NCBI GenBank assembly: GCA_911728455.2
Contig: OU452224.1
Span: 3,410,001-3,474,000 of the forward strand
Direction: 5' to 3'
DNA length: 64,000 nt
From: Marthasterias glacialis
Taxonomy: Eukaryota; Echinodermata; Asteroidea; Forcipulatida; Asteriidae
Shown here one piece after another: positions 44,901 to 54,787 of the stretch; position 1 is the first letter of the stretch; each line of letters starts with the position of its first letter. A program made the position numbers and the translations under genes. The notes under the pieces are model-generated. The model searched no databases. It saw nothing but the letters and a program-made list of their open reading frames with translations, and was not told the origin of the DNA.

Positions 44901-47900
44901 GAATTTGAGTTCATTGCACTAGACATCTTAATAAGCATCCCAACTCTCAATGATGCAGACCTTTAGATTTAAAACCACTTATATTAAACCTCAAAGAAGT
45001 TGTGTGTTTTTTACTATTTTCAAGGTGTTGTCACTGAAAGTTCTCCCATGGTCACATTGTCATCCGTCATGTCCAGGATTCAAGCTCAGGAAAGCTTCAC
45101 ATTCAATATCAAGGTAACGTAAGACTGGTCACACTATAATGGAGCTGGTAGGCACAACAAATTAGTTGCTAAGCATTGAAGAGTCTTGTTTAGCAGTAAC
45201 AGGTTACCAGCCAAAGTTTGATAAATTTATTATTGCAACTGGTGCTCTGTTAACTTTTTGATTAACCAGTTGGCACCAGCTGACGTGTATCCACAAAAAT
45301 ATTTTTCGAGCCAGCAAACGGGCGATGTTGAAACACGCCACTGTGTAAAATCGGAATACCGGAACAAAGGTCGCCTGGACATTCCACTGCTGAGCATGCA
45401 CACAGCACGCATACGCCGTGTAATGCTTTGTTTCACCCATACAAACAGGACAGATGGTACCCAGTGTTTCGGCAATTCTTGGCTGTTGGGCAGGCATTAT
45501 TATGTAATCCCCGATTCCAGACTGTGTCCTTTTGTTCCAGAAAGAGGATCATGAGACATAGAGAGGCTTCCACTATTGTTCGTTCATTGTATTTCGGCTC
45601 AATGGAGGTGAGTCAGAGTGAACCAGGGAAACCAGTCTTTGATCCGGTTTTACCACCAATCGTAAGCCGTGCCACATGGCAGAGGTTTTGCAAATCACGG
45701 TGCAGGACTTTGACATTTTCTCGGTAGAGAAAACAAAAATCACTGAGCAATAAAGAGAATTTTTGTTCTCTTGGCTTTGTCATGTCAAGATTGCTTTGTG
45801 CCAGCGGTACTTTCAAAGAAAAATAATTCCGGCAATTCCAAGAAAATAATCCTGTCGGGCAAGTCGGGAGAAAATGGAAGAATCCCGGCGGCAGCTGGAA
45901 AGTTACTGAACAATATTTTCTTCTCAACAGCTTAATAAAATTGAGACATATCCTGTGACTTGTCAGGATCTTTCCTGATTTCAGGACTATCACAAAATTC
46001 TCTTTACCTCCAAACTGTCTTGAAAAATATGACTGGTCTTTTATACGGTGATGTAGACAGTCTCTGTCAATTCAAATGCTTAATTTTTTAACTAGTATTT
46101 CCCCTGCCCATTCAAAACTTGAGGCAGCTCACCTTGCTACTTTCAGTAACAACCTTGCTCGTTTATTGCCAATGTCCCCGTGAAGATTTGCTCATTTATG
46201 AGCTTGTGAATGGGATTGTGTTATATATAACACTTAAACAACTTTAAAACATATTATTTGTAATGTTTTGCCCATACACCGATGTGTGTTTTAAAAGCAC
46301 TGTATACTCAGTACTTTCCCGAGTCCTGTGAAAAAAATTCACAGGCATTTTCCTCGTGTGGGATTCGAACCGATGACCCCGCCATTCTAGAGCAGATGTT
46401 ATACCAACTAGACTACCGAGACTGCCCGGTAGCTAGAGGCAGTTCGAATCCTATCAGCAGCAGGTACCGCAACCATTATGATAGATGTTAATTTTTGCAT
46501 CGGGGATAAAGAATATTATTTGTTATGTTTTACCCATACACCGATGTGTGTTTGGCCCTGTATACTCAGTACTTTCCCGAGTTCTGTGAAAAAAACCCAC
46601 AGGCATTTTCCTCGGGTGGGATTCGAACCCACGATTCAAATCCCACCCAAGGAAAATGCCTGTGATTTTTTTTTCACAGGACTCGGGGAAAGTACTGAGT
46701 ATACACAGTGCTTAACACACATCGGTGTATGGGTAAAACATTACAAATAATATTCTTTATCCCCGATGCAAAAATTAACATCTGTCAACTTTAAAATAAC
46801 CATAGCAATCAAAACAACTTGACCGTCCTACCCATCCCCTACAGGGCTTTGTTATCACCCTTCTGTCCCCATTGTCCCGCAAGGATGGCTACTGGAGCAT
46901 CTTGGCAAAGATCAGCGACAAAACGGCATCAGTGGATGTAGAGCTGTCTAATGAGGTCAGTACTAACTGTGGTCAATTTCAAAATACGAGTACAAAGGGA
47001 CAAATACAAATTTCAGAATGTTTGTTTAAATGTACAAACGTTCGTTTAAACGATCAAACATTCCAACACTGCTTCAAAACAACAACATGCTTCAAGTCTT
47101 ATTGTTTAAGTCCTAACGTCCACTTCAGATTTCGGGCCAGAAGTTTCATTCTTGTACCGACAACCACAGATCAGTTCAGCTAGAATAAAAAGCAAAAAAA
47201 TAGTTAATGGCATCACGTTTCGACCCTAGCAGAGTTGTCTCAAAGGCTAAAATGTTTGCAACATCTAGTTTTACTTTTTCTAGAATAAAAAGAGTACGAT
47301 TCCTAGAATATCGGTATGTTTGTACGAACATTATCCAGGGGTATCAAAGCTAGGCTAAGTCGCTGTTGAATTCCAGGCCTGCATCAAGGTAACAATTTAC
47401 AGGAAAGCTTGTAACAATTGATCGAGTTTAGGCCACATCCATTTGAAGTGGCTTCTGTTATGGCTTTGTCGTAGGTTGCAGCGGCAATTTTGATGAACAG
47501 GCCTTTTCAGCGATCTGGCCACAGCCAATACCAAGCTGTTATCTGCACTTTGTGTGACCCAACATTTACATGAAATAAGAAAACTGAACGTTTAAGCACC
47601 ATCGGTCATTCAAGTCACAAAAAAATAGTTGTAGAAACATCACTGTTTTCAATCATCAGATTGCTGACTCGTGAGATCAAAGTTAGTTGTTTTACCCATT
47701 TCTCAAAAACTGTAGCATTTTCCGCAAAAATACTTCAAGAGAAGTTTTCCACCATAATCATCTTTATACCATGTAAGTTAGGTATAAATCCGTGAACATT
47801 TATTTTTACAGTCTTACCAATGTCATACACACCCTTTAATTCAAACACAGCCTTACTGATTTCATGAGCAAGATCAGAAAACTAACTTTTTATGATAGTG

Positions 47901-50900
47901 ATCTCTTCACCTTTCCTTGTAAATTTCAGGTACTCACTCAGCTGATTGGATTTTCCGTTCCAGAAATGACAGTAAGTTTGAAATAATAATATAATTGGGG
48001 TTGTTTTAAAGGAGCAGCACAAACCCTCACATAAAACAGGGGTGTGAGAATTCAGCTTTTAAGCTGATTTCAGCTTTTTTTGTTCAGTTTTTTACTCTGA
48101 AGTTCAGCTTTTTTGTACACCTGCTCTGTACAAAACTATGGGAACTTTTTAAATTTCAGCTTTTTGCTAGCTTTTTCAGCTTTTTTTGTTTGTGGCCACT
48201 CACACCCCTGATAAAAGGAGGTTTTGATTGATAAATCGTTGGCCTCTGTCATGAATCTGTATACCATTAAGCAGATTCATATACTTAAGTGTCGTCCTTG
48301 CGATGACACTGAACAATCGGCGACTGACTTTTCAGGATGATGGTGCGCCTGAACTAAAACCGTTGGGAACATATCAGTCACCGATCGTTTACGTATAACT
48401 TTGATAATATTAAGACGGTCTGCATCAGTCGCCGTCAGAAAAAAGTCAACAGTCACAAGAGTAGAACAATTTCTACTTCTGCGACGTGTTCCGGACAGGT
48501 GCGGAATCAATCGCAGTCGACCTGTGTGTCGTTGCGACGTCGTGCGTCCATACAAGTTGCTGCTAGTCAATTTGCGTGCGGAAAAGTAAGAAACAAATTG
48601 GCTGCTGCTGAATGGATTAGCAAATAACATTACAATTGATAATGTTTCATTTTAAAATCCTTTTGAAAGAAAAATATTAGTTAAATACACACTTTATCTC
48701 TGACCTTTCCGTCAAAATGTATGTCATCTTATTGGATTATTGGAAAAAGTCACGTGATCGCAATTGTATCTACAACACGGAATCATTGTCGCTGATCGAT
48801 TATGGATGACATGAGCTTGGTTTTGCCAGGGTGACGCTTGTTCCCAACATTCACATGATTTCTCAGTTATAGTGACCGAAACGTTAATTTTCTGCTTAAT
48901 CTCTGACGGTTCCGTCACAGCGCAAGAAAAACACAGATCGACTTGAGGGCGGCTTTAGTCTAAAGTAATTGAGAACAGTTCAGGTTTTAACCAAGCTTAT
49001 CTTTTTCTTTCAAATAAACAAATAAAGAGGAACTAACAAATTTGAGTTTAATTCCTTGTGCAGCAAATGAAGAAATCTTTGAAATCATTGGAGGCAACTA
49101 AAGCAAAGGATGTAGAGACAAAACTACGCCAGGTAAGGCCATAATCAAGCGTGTAACTTTTTAGCTGATCAAATGAGTCCGTCTTTTTTCTTCTTGTTTA
49201 ATGCCATTAAAACCTAACAAACACTGAACAAAGTTTTTGCTAGTCAGTTTCATCTTTTTTTTCCGAAAAAAAAGTTGCATGTCTGTATTATAAAAATGTG
49301 AAAAGATGCATTTTAACTAGTTGCCGCTGGATGGCGTTTTGTGACGTTACTAATTTCCGAGCCAGCAAACGGGTGACGTCAGTTTAGTATTTTTGTGTGA
49401 GATTTGAAGCCCAGAACAAAAGTCGCCGGGACATTCCACTACTGAGCGTGCACAGAGCCTACACTCGCTGTGTAACACTTCATTTCACCCACACAAACAA
49501 GACAGATGGAGCTGAAACTTATGCCGAATTAGTGTCCATAATGCGGGGGTAATTGTGTAAGCCCCAATTCAAGACCTCTGTCCTTTTGTTCCAAGAAGAG
49601 GATTACGTGACATCCAGAGGCTTCAACCATTGTTTATTCATTGTATTTTGGCTCAATGGAGGTAAGTTAGAATGAAACAGAATGACCAGCCATGGTTCCG
49701 GGTTTAGTACCAATCCTGTGCGGTAGCTTAGGGCTAGGGCTGAGGTTTTCCAATTCACGGTGCGTGAATTTGACATTTTCTCGATAGAGAATCTAAAAAT
49801 CTTGGTGCTTCAAAGAGATTCTTTTTTCTCTTGTGGCTTTATCAAGTCAGAGTTTCTTTGTGCCAGCATTACTGTAAAAAAAGAAGAAGAAATATCAGTT
49901 TTAGATGAGGGAGGAAAACCCCAAACAGGGAAAACCCACGCAATCAGGTAGGGACTGAAAACCCAATCCACATGCAAGGCTCCAGTCCGGGATCCGAACC
50001 GGTGTCCACAGAGGTGAATGGCAGGGAAAGAAAACACTGAGCCAACCTGAATGCCCAAGTTTTTGATTTTATGCTCACCATAATTCTCTCACCATATACG
50101 CCAACTCGCAATCTTCGCTCCACAAACCAACTTCTTTTAACTGTCCCTAAAACAAGCACTTCCAACGGTGATCGTGCCTTTTCTGTAGCTGCACCCACTC
50201 TCTGGAACTCTCTTCCATTAAATATCCGATCTACAGAGTCTCTGGACATTTTCAAAACATTGCTTAAAACTCACCTGTTCAATATTTTTTACAATTGACT
50301 TTCTGTGTATTATTTTTAACCACTTTTTTGACTATGCGTTTATGTCAATCTGTTTTTTCTTTTCTTTCTTAGCTACGTACTTTGTAATCTTTTTTTTGTT
50401 ACTCTCTACATTATTTGTTTGTACTTTTTGTTTTCAAGCGCCTCGGAATATGTTAAGTCATAGATAGATGGCGCTTTACAAGTTTTGATTATTATTATTT
50501 ATTATTATGCTAGGACATTTTGCTAAAAATATAAATGTATTTAACTGTGGTTGTTTCACAACTAAACAACTGCTGGTCCAAAGCCATTTGCGAGATAGAA
50601 GATTGAATAATGTCTGGTACAATGACTTAAATTGGATTTCCCAGACTAAAGACAGTGTTGGTACATCACATGGTTCAGGGCAAGCTTTTGTGTAGCAAAC
50701 TCTAGATAGGCCGAGCCTGGTACCATTGTGCCATACACATTCATTCAGACTTGTGTATGGGTGTTCACTCGTAACTACACGCAAATTTGCCACGAGTCAT
50801 GTGACATAGCAACTGTGTCTAGTCTGTGGAATTCAAATTAAAGCTGTCATTTGCAACTGAGCAAGTCATTGTAGCAGAAATTGTTCAAATCTAACTCGCA

Positions 50901-51288
50901 AATGGCTAATTTAATTGAGCTTAGCAGGAAATGTTGCTTTGCAAAGCTAACTGCTGAGCAAAGGTTTACAAGGCACCAGTTGCTTCACACTTCATTAGCA
51001 GCTTGGCTGGTAACCTAATTCTGCTGAGCAACATTTTAAATACTTAGCATTTTTCTTTGGATCTATAAAATTAACTCTAATCTTTATTCACCTTATCAAT
51101 TTCTTTTTTAAGTTTATATATCTTTTCTCTTTTGGATTCATTAGGGTTTGGCACAGTGCCAGAAATCGTTGATTGATATGCACTGCCCGATGACCATCAA
51201 AGTGTGTTTGGATCAAGAGCGCCCTCTGGTGACCACGGTGGGAAAGACAAATCCAGAAGACATAGCAACCAATTTCAGAGAAGTCTAG
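35952..51288 (+). CDS. RMI1: RecQ-mediated genome instability protein 1, complete coding sequence
   Basis: Thirteen coding exons: 35952-36059, 37044-37190, 38887-39006, 39392-39511, 40176-40309, 40853-41001, 41833-41972, 43198-44116, 45025-45113, 46845-46955, 47930-47971, 49064-49132, 51145-51288; 2292 nt in frame, 763 aa (human 625; the extra length is mainly the disordered exon-8 segment). N-terminal three-helix and OB1 region: [58 protein letters not shown]-terminal OB2 (about 613-763): [47 protein letters not shown]1 is a scaffold of the BLM-TopoIII alpha-RMI dissolvasome that resolves double Holliday junctions; OB2 binds RMI2. The ATG at 35952 follows an acceptor at 35944, so a non-coding first exon exists upstream. 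Exon 6 uses a GC donor. Confidence 0.96.
37290..37575 (-). repeat. tRNA-derived SINE, minus orientation
   Basis: On the minus strand a head with ATGGCCGACAGTCCAGTGCA and a B-box-like GGGTTCGGGTCTC lead into CTTGTGTCCTTGAGCAAGAC. The body is degenerate. It lies in RMI1 intron 2. Confidence 0.7.
37942..38430 (+). repeat. tRNA-derived SINE with partially duplicated body
   Basis: The head GTCATGGCGGAGTGGTTAAG and the B box GGGTTCCAGTCCC are clear. The body segment TATCGCTAAGAGAAGGGGTT through GTTAGTAGCTACAAC occurs twice (about 38150-38220 and 38305-38370), a tandem duplication of the 3' half. Confidence 0.85.
39097..39165 (+). repeat. tRNA-like sequence (SINE head)
   Basis: GGGCTAGATAGTTCAGTTGG resembles an A box and GGTTGCAGGTTTAAATCC a B box, but no acceptor stem closes it. 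Treated as a SINE head rather than a tRNA gene. It lies in RMI1 intron 3. Confidence 0.5.
39527..39933. mobile_element. TTAA-type MITE, copy 2
   Basis: It starts CCAGTTGGTGCCGG 16 bp after the RMI1 exon 4 donor and ends TTCCAGCGGCAACTGG followed by TTAA (39934). It shares the interior AAGAGAGCAAAGATTCTCTT and AAGAAAATGTCAAAT segments in inverse orientation to the 24530 copy. Confidence 0.75.
41046..41215. mobile_element. MITE with AGGCCTGA terminal inverted repeats
   Basis: AGGCCTGAGATTGCTTCGC at the left and a GAAGTATCAGGCCT end at the right are inverted. The interior has inverted GGGCACCTCTATGAGG and CAAGGGCACCAAGG motifs. Fragments of the family appear at 9085-9145, 23095-23160, 35757-35815 and 36855-36905. 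It lies inside the GC-AG intron. Confidence 0.75.
41270..41645 (+). repeat. tRNA-derived SINE, 5' truncated
   Basis: It starts near the B-box GGGTTCGAGTCC, then CGAGACACTTAACC, GATGGGACGTAAAGCCGTAG and CGCTAAGAGAAGGGGTTC. The interior has unusual extra sequence at 41390-41570. Confidence 0.7.
41997..42160. mobile_element. Palindromic MITE with GGGCTT hexamer tracts (copy 2)
   Basis: Ends GGCTGTTTATGAAACACGAC and CCGTGGTTTCGTAAACGGAC are inverted repeats. GGGCTT tracts at 42020-42045 face AAGCCC tracts at 42110-42140. It begins about 25 bp downstream of the RMI1 exon 7 donor. Confidence 0.8.
42180..43150. other. RMI1 intron 7 remainder
   Basis: No gene is seen. There is AT-rich sequence with TCGATCGTCCGAAGGTTC-like direct motifs (42188-42225) and their inverse at 42345-42390, and a CTTTGTGTACATGG-like tract. 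It includes inverted stretches CGCCCTCTTTGGTTTATTCA (42702) and AATAAACCACAGAGGGCGCT (42464), which suggest another TIR element at about 42464-42730. Confidence 0.45.
44325..44832. mobile_element. MITE with GTGTTCGATTAGCTT-type terminal repeats
   Basis: The left end TGGTGCGTTTGATTAGCTTC and the right end AAGCTAATCGAACACACCC are inverted, with subterminal GACCCAGG motifs on both sides. Interior unique sequence has no RT or transposase. It lies in RMI1 intron 8. The ends resemble hAT-type MITEs, but no clean 8-bp duplication was found. Confidence 0.7.
45266..45905. mobile_element. TTAA-type MITE, copy 3 (longest)
   Basis: TTAA at 45262 precedes CCAGTTGGCACCAGC; the right end reads CCCGGCGGCAGCTGG with its TTAA decayed. 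It contains AGCCAGCAAACGGGCGATGT, TGTTTCACCCATACAAACAG, GTATTTCGGCTCAATGGAGG and GACATTTTCTCGGTAGAG, shared with the copies at 24530 and 49317. No ORF spans it. Confidence 0.8.
46240..46790. repeat. tRNA-derived SINE copies in head-to-head arrangement
   Basis: On the minus strand, 46355-46430 reads GTAGTCTAGTTGGTATAAC (A box) and GGTTCGAATCCCACACGAGG (B box), a well-preserved tRNA-like head. Fragments of the same body recur at 46484-46630 and, inverted, at 46632-46782, forming a near-perfect palindrome with arms of about 148 bp. Confidence 0.8.
48040..48190. repeat. CAGCTTTT low-complexity tract
   Basis: The phrase TTCAGCTTTTT recurs at least five times in 150 bp, a pyrimidine-rich degenerate repeat in RMI1 intron 11. 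Confidence 0.7.
49317..49880. mobile_element. TTAA-type MITE, copy 4
   Basis: It follows TTAA at 49313-49316 and begins CTAGTTGCCGCTGG. It contains GAGCCAGCAAACGGGTGACG, CATTTCACCCACACAAACAA and TTGACATTTTCTCGATAGAG. The right end is not clear. Confidence 0.65.
50060..50500 (+). pseudogene. 3' end of an L2/CR1-like LINE
   Basis: The frame 50071-50298 ends an RT ORF with the conserved finish [38 protein letters not shown] and [11 protein letters not shown]. The 3' UTR has GCGCCTCGGAATATG and GGCGCTTTACAAG, then an ATT microsatellite tail (50484-50508). The copy is 5' truncated and inactive. It lies in RMI1 intron 12. Confidence 0.9.
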
Positions 51289-51717
51289 AAGCAGTGATTG
51301 ACCAGAATAGACTGCAAGTATTGCGTGTATTTGAACATTTTTGGGACCATTTTGGCCCTACACACATTGCCGTAACATGTTAAGGAAACAAATTCATGCG
51401 CTTTAACGGGCCCTGATGTTAGCTGGCAAGAATGATCTCACAGTAAACGGACCTAATTAATCAGTACATCATGAATGATTATGTGAATTGATCAAAGATT
51501 CATCGGAAACTTTTTACATGGAAACATTGCACTTTACAAACAATTATGTAAGATATTTTGTCTCACTTTTGGTCCTTTTGGAGAAAGTGTGAGAAGTTGA
51601 GGTTGAAATGGATAGCCATTTCTTTTTCACCCAATAGTTGAAGCAAATTAGTGGGAAAATGTTCAGTTCATAATGTCAACATCAGATGTTGGCCAAAAAC
51701 TAATTCCAGCGAGTAAA

Positions 51718-52149
51718 TAGACTGGTTCCCTGTTCCTACATCGTTTTCGTTCTGACTGAATATAGGGACCGGTAGCGGGTAATGAAAATTAGCATAAACC
51801 TGGCAGATTTCTGCCAGGTATATGCTAATTAGAATTAGCATATATGTCTATGTAATCCCATAATGCAATGTAGCCTTGAACAAAACGTGATGGACAGCTA
51901 GTTAAGATGTTCTCCTAAAGTTAGCTTGAATTTTGATGTTGAAGGTTGGTTCACTATAATGTCCGGGTGAAGGGTTACGATGCACACCTGTCAAACAACA
52001 TGCACACGTCACAAACGTCATCTCTGAAACTAGAAAATTATTACTGCGCCCGCGCAATTGAGGGCCTATCAAAAGTGCCATATCGGTAGTAGCTACCGGT
52101 CCCTATATACAGACAGAAGAGAACGATGTAGGGACCAGGAACCAGTCTA
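51718..52149. mobile_element. MITE with long terminal inverted repeats and 9-bp target duplication
   Basis: The flanks are GCGAGTAAA at 51709-51717 and again at 52150-52158. The element starts TAGACTGGTTCCCTGTTCC and ends GGACCAGGAACCAGTCTA. The TIRs extend about 58 bp to GGGACCGGTAGC / GCTACCGGTCCC. A 9-bp TSD with long TIRs is the signature of Mutator-like elements. There is no transposase. Confidence 0.92.
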
Positions 52150-52447
52150 GCGAGTAAAGGACTAAAGATACAATGCGTATGCCTGGCTATGGTTGGAGGT
52201 GGGATTCGAACTGCAGTCCATAGATGTGAAAAGAGGGAAAATACCACCGCAAAAAAGTGTAGTCTCCATTTGTGTTGTACCAGTATGAATCTATATAAAC
52301 AAGGACCTTCTAAATTGAAAATAAAACAAACACAAGCTGTATGTCTGGCAGGATTTGAACCTAGTCCACAGAGATAAAAACCAAGGATTGAATCTTCCCA
52401 CCAACTGGATTGCAATAAACATGATACCAATTGGAATTTGTCCTTAA

Positions 52448-52628
52448 CCAGTAGCCGCTAGATGAAGTGTATACACGCAGATTTCTCCCTGCCTGGAAAC
52501 TGAAGTGGTGTACGGACCACCCGACATTCTACTGCTGAGTGTGCACAGACCATGCACACGTCGTTTAACGCTTCGTTTCACCCACCCAAAGACAAAACAT
52601 TGTCTTTAATATTTCCGGTGGCAACTGG
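52448..52628. mobile_element. TTAA-type MITE, short copy 5
   Basis: TTAA at 52444 and 52629 flank CCAGTAGCCGCTAG and CCGGTGGCAACTGG ends. The interior is only 181 bp but retains TCGTTTCACCCACCCAAAGA, so it is an internal-deletion derivative of the family. Confidence 0.85.
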
Positions 52629-52815
52629 TTAAAGAACTCACAGAGGTGAAAGGGCAAGACCGCTAAGCCAACCTGAACAGAGCAATCTGTTCTGAAGCTC
52701 CTCGTGTTATGTTACAAGTAACCCATGACTTGATAGACAGCTAATAATATCGGAAAATTGTTTTCAATGTAAAGTGTAATGTAAAGTGTATGGTTAATCT
52801 TCTCTAACATCACCA

Positions 52816-53646
52816 ATGGCGGACCAAGCACCAGCCGGTGATCGTGGCGGTTTTCGCGGTGGCTTTGGGTCAGGAGGGCGTGGCAGGGGCCGCGGTCGTG
52901 GACGTGGCCGTGGGCGTGGTAGGGGCCGTGGTAAGCCCGATGACAAGGAGTGGGTTCCAGTAACAAAACTGGGCCGACTTGTCAAGGATCTCAAGATAAA
53001 GTCTCTTGAGGAAATCTATACATTTTCCCTGCCGATTAAGGAAGCTGAAATCATTGATTTCTTCCTTGGAACTGCCCTAAAGGATGAGGTACTCAAGATT
53101 ATGCCCGTACAGAAACAGACCCGAGCTGGACAGCGAACCCGATTCAAGGCATTCGTTGCGATTGGAGATCACGCAGGACATATAGGTCTTGGTGTGAAGT
53201 GCTCTAAAGAGGTGGCTACGGCCATCCGAGGGGCTATTATCTTGGCCAAGTTGTCGGTCATCCCAGTACGACGAGGCTACTGGGGAAACAAGATCGGCAA
53301 GCCCCACACCGTGCCCTGCAAGGTGACAGGAAAGTGTGGGAGTGTCCTGGTGCGGTTGATCCCTGCACCACGTGGGACCGGTGTTGTCAGTGCACCAGTG
53401 CCCAAGAAACTGCTGCATATGGCAGGTATAGAGGACTGTTATACCAGTGCCTGCGGTTCGACATCAACCCTTGGAAACTTCGCAAAGGCAACTTTCCAAG
53501 CGATATCGAAGACTTACAGCTACCTGACACCAGACATGTGGAAGGAGACAGTCTTCACCAAGTCGCCGTTCCAGGAGTTCACAGATCACTTGGCCAAGAC
53601 CTACAAGCCTGTGCAGCCAGCAGCGGCTCCACAGCAAGCATTCTAA
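52816..53646 (+). CDS. RPS2: 40S ribosomal protein S2 (uS5), intronless copy
   Basis: An intact 276-codon frame starts [12 protein letters not shown], followed by the RG-rich arginine-methylation tract, the S5 RNA-binding domain ([18 protein letters not shown]) and the C-terminal S5 domain ([32 protein letters not shown]). uS5 lines the mRNA entry channel of the small subunit. A pyrimidine-rich CTTCTCTAAC lies 15 nt before the ATG, like a TOP leader, and an AATAAA at 53931 follows. No intron interrupts it, although every neighbouring conserved gene is split, so a retrocopy is likely. Two normally conserved spots differ: CYTSACGST (Cys213 where Arg is usual) and GDHAGH (Ala where Asn is usual). 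The copy is either a working retrogene or a young pseudogene; no poly-A tail or target duplication was found. Confidence 0.9.
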   Translation: MADQAPAGDRGGFRGGFGSGGRGRGRGRGRGRGRGRGRGKPDDKEWVPVTKLGRLVKDLKIKSLEEIYTFSLPIKEAEIIDFFLGTALKDEVLKIMPVQKQTRAGQRTRFKAFVAIGDHAGHIGLGVKCSKEVATAIRGAIILAKLSVIPVRRGYWGNKIGKPHTVPCKVTGKCGSVLVRLIPAPRGTGVVSAPVPKKLLHMAGIEDCYTSACGSTSTLGNFAKATFQAISKTYSYLTPDMWKETVFTKSPFQEFTDHLAKTYKPVQPAAAPQQAF

Positions 53647-54787
53647 ACCCAGGCGACAGTGCTCCCTGGTCTAGCGCTTCGGCCTAGTTTTCGGGACGAG
53701 ACGTCCCAGGCCACTATGACTGCAGTTTGGTTGAGGAAGCCTGCATGCTGTTTTTATTTTTTATCATAATTATATCTAAAATTTATTAATTTCTCACAAA
53801 CCTGAACTGTTCTCATACACTATTTTATGAAGCTAGGCTCATTGGCTGTATTTCTTTGAGAAATGACCTACATGTATTTCGTTGATGCTTAACATCTGAT
53901 AAAAATGTGCTGCTTACTATATATTTGTTAAATAAATGTTATGGGAAACGATTTGATTTCTCGGTTAGTCCTTGTCTGTCTTCAAAAAAGCAGGGATGAG
54001 ATTTTTCTGGATTTTACAAAATTATTATGGAATTTTGTTTACAAAAAATAAAAAGTATAGATATAAATTAAATGTCATTTACATACATCCAGGCCCAAAT
54101 CAATTTGTGATAGAAGTTCCGGACCATCTCCCTAATAAATAGCAATTGGCTGCGGCCATTAACTGTAAGAGTACATTATTTTTCCCGCGTTTCTATGCAT
54201 TGTGCATTTCAAATAAAGTTTAAAAGTTTGTGCTTTTTTGTGACTTTAAAAGGACTTGTGAAAAATTTGATGAACTTTTGATTTGAACCTACAGAATTGC
54301 AGCCTCACATGCTGAGCATAAGTCCGTTTATCATTTTTAATGAACTTAAACAAGAACACGAGTTTTCCCCCACGAAGTTTGGGTTCTTTGTTCAACCCAT
54401 CATATCAGAATTGTTTTCTTCTAAGAGGACAAACTAAGCCTCAATTCAAAAGAAAAACTTTTTATTTTGGTTAAAGAACATTTATATTTCTTAAAGTAGA
54501 GAGAATACGTTGGACTTGCTTTGACCCCAAAATGAATAAACAATAATAAAAATTAAAACATTTTTTGTTTTAAGGTAACACATTGGCCTTGGGGCTGCAC
54601 GCTCTTCCCATGTAAAAAATGTATGGCTAGTATCGCCGAGTGAAATGTATTGAAAATTAAAACTTATTTAAAATTTATTTCAGTTATTGTCAATGAAAAG
54701 TATGGAATTATTAATGTTTTCAGTGACGAAGGTGTTTGTATTTTGGTGTTTGTGTTTGTAATTTGTCAATAGAATAGTGTGCATTTT
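53647..54787. other. RPS2 3' flank
   Basis: After the polyadenylation signal (AATAAA, 53931-53936) the sequence is AT-rich and unremarkable to 54787. I see no gene or clear repeat in it. Confidence 0.6.

Larger units (their letters stand above)
51289..52815. other. Region between RMI1 and RPS2
   Basis: It holds the RMI1 3' UTR (stop at 51286-51288), the MULE-like MITE (51718-52149) and a short TTAA MITE (52448-52628). No further gene is supported. A possible AATAAA lies near 52319. Confidence 0.6.

Noticed and set aside
46355..46430. Functional tRNA gene (minus strand)
   Set aside because: A and B boxes are good, but no acceptor stem pairs and the sequence continues into a repeated SINE body.
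53334..53687. Second plus-strand frame within RPS2
   Set aside because: Out-of-frame shadow of the conserved S5 domain.
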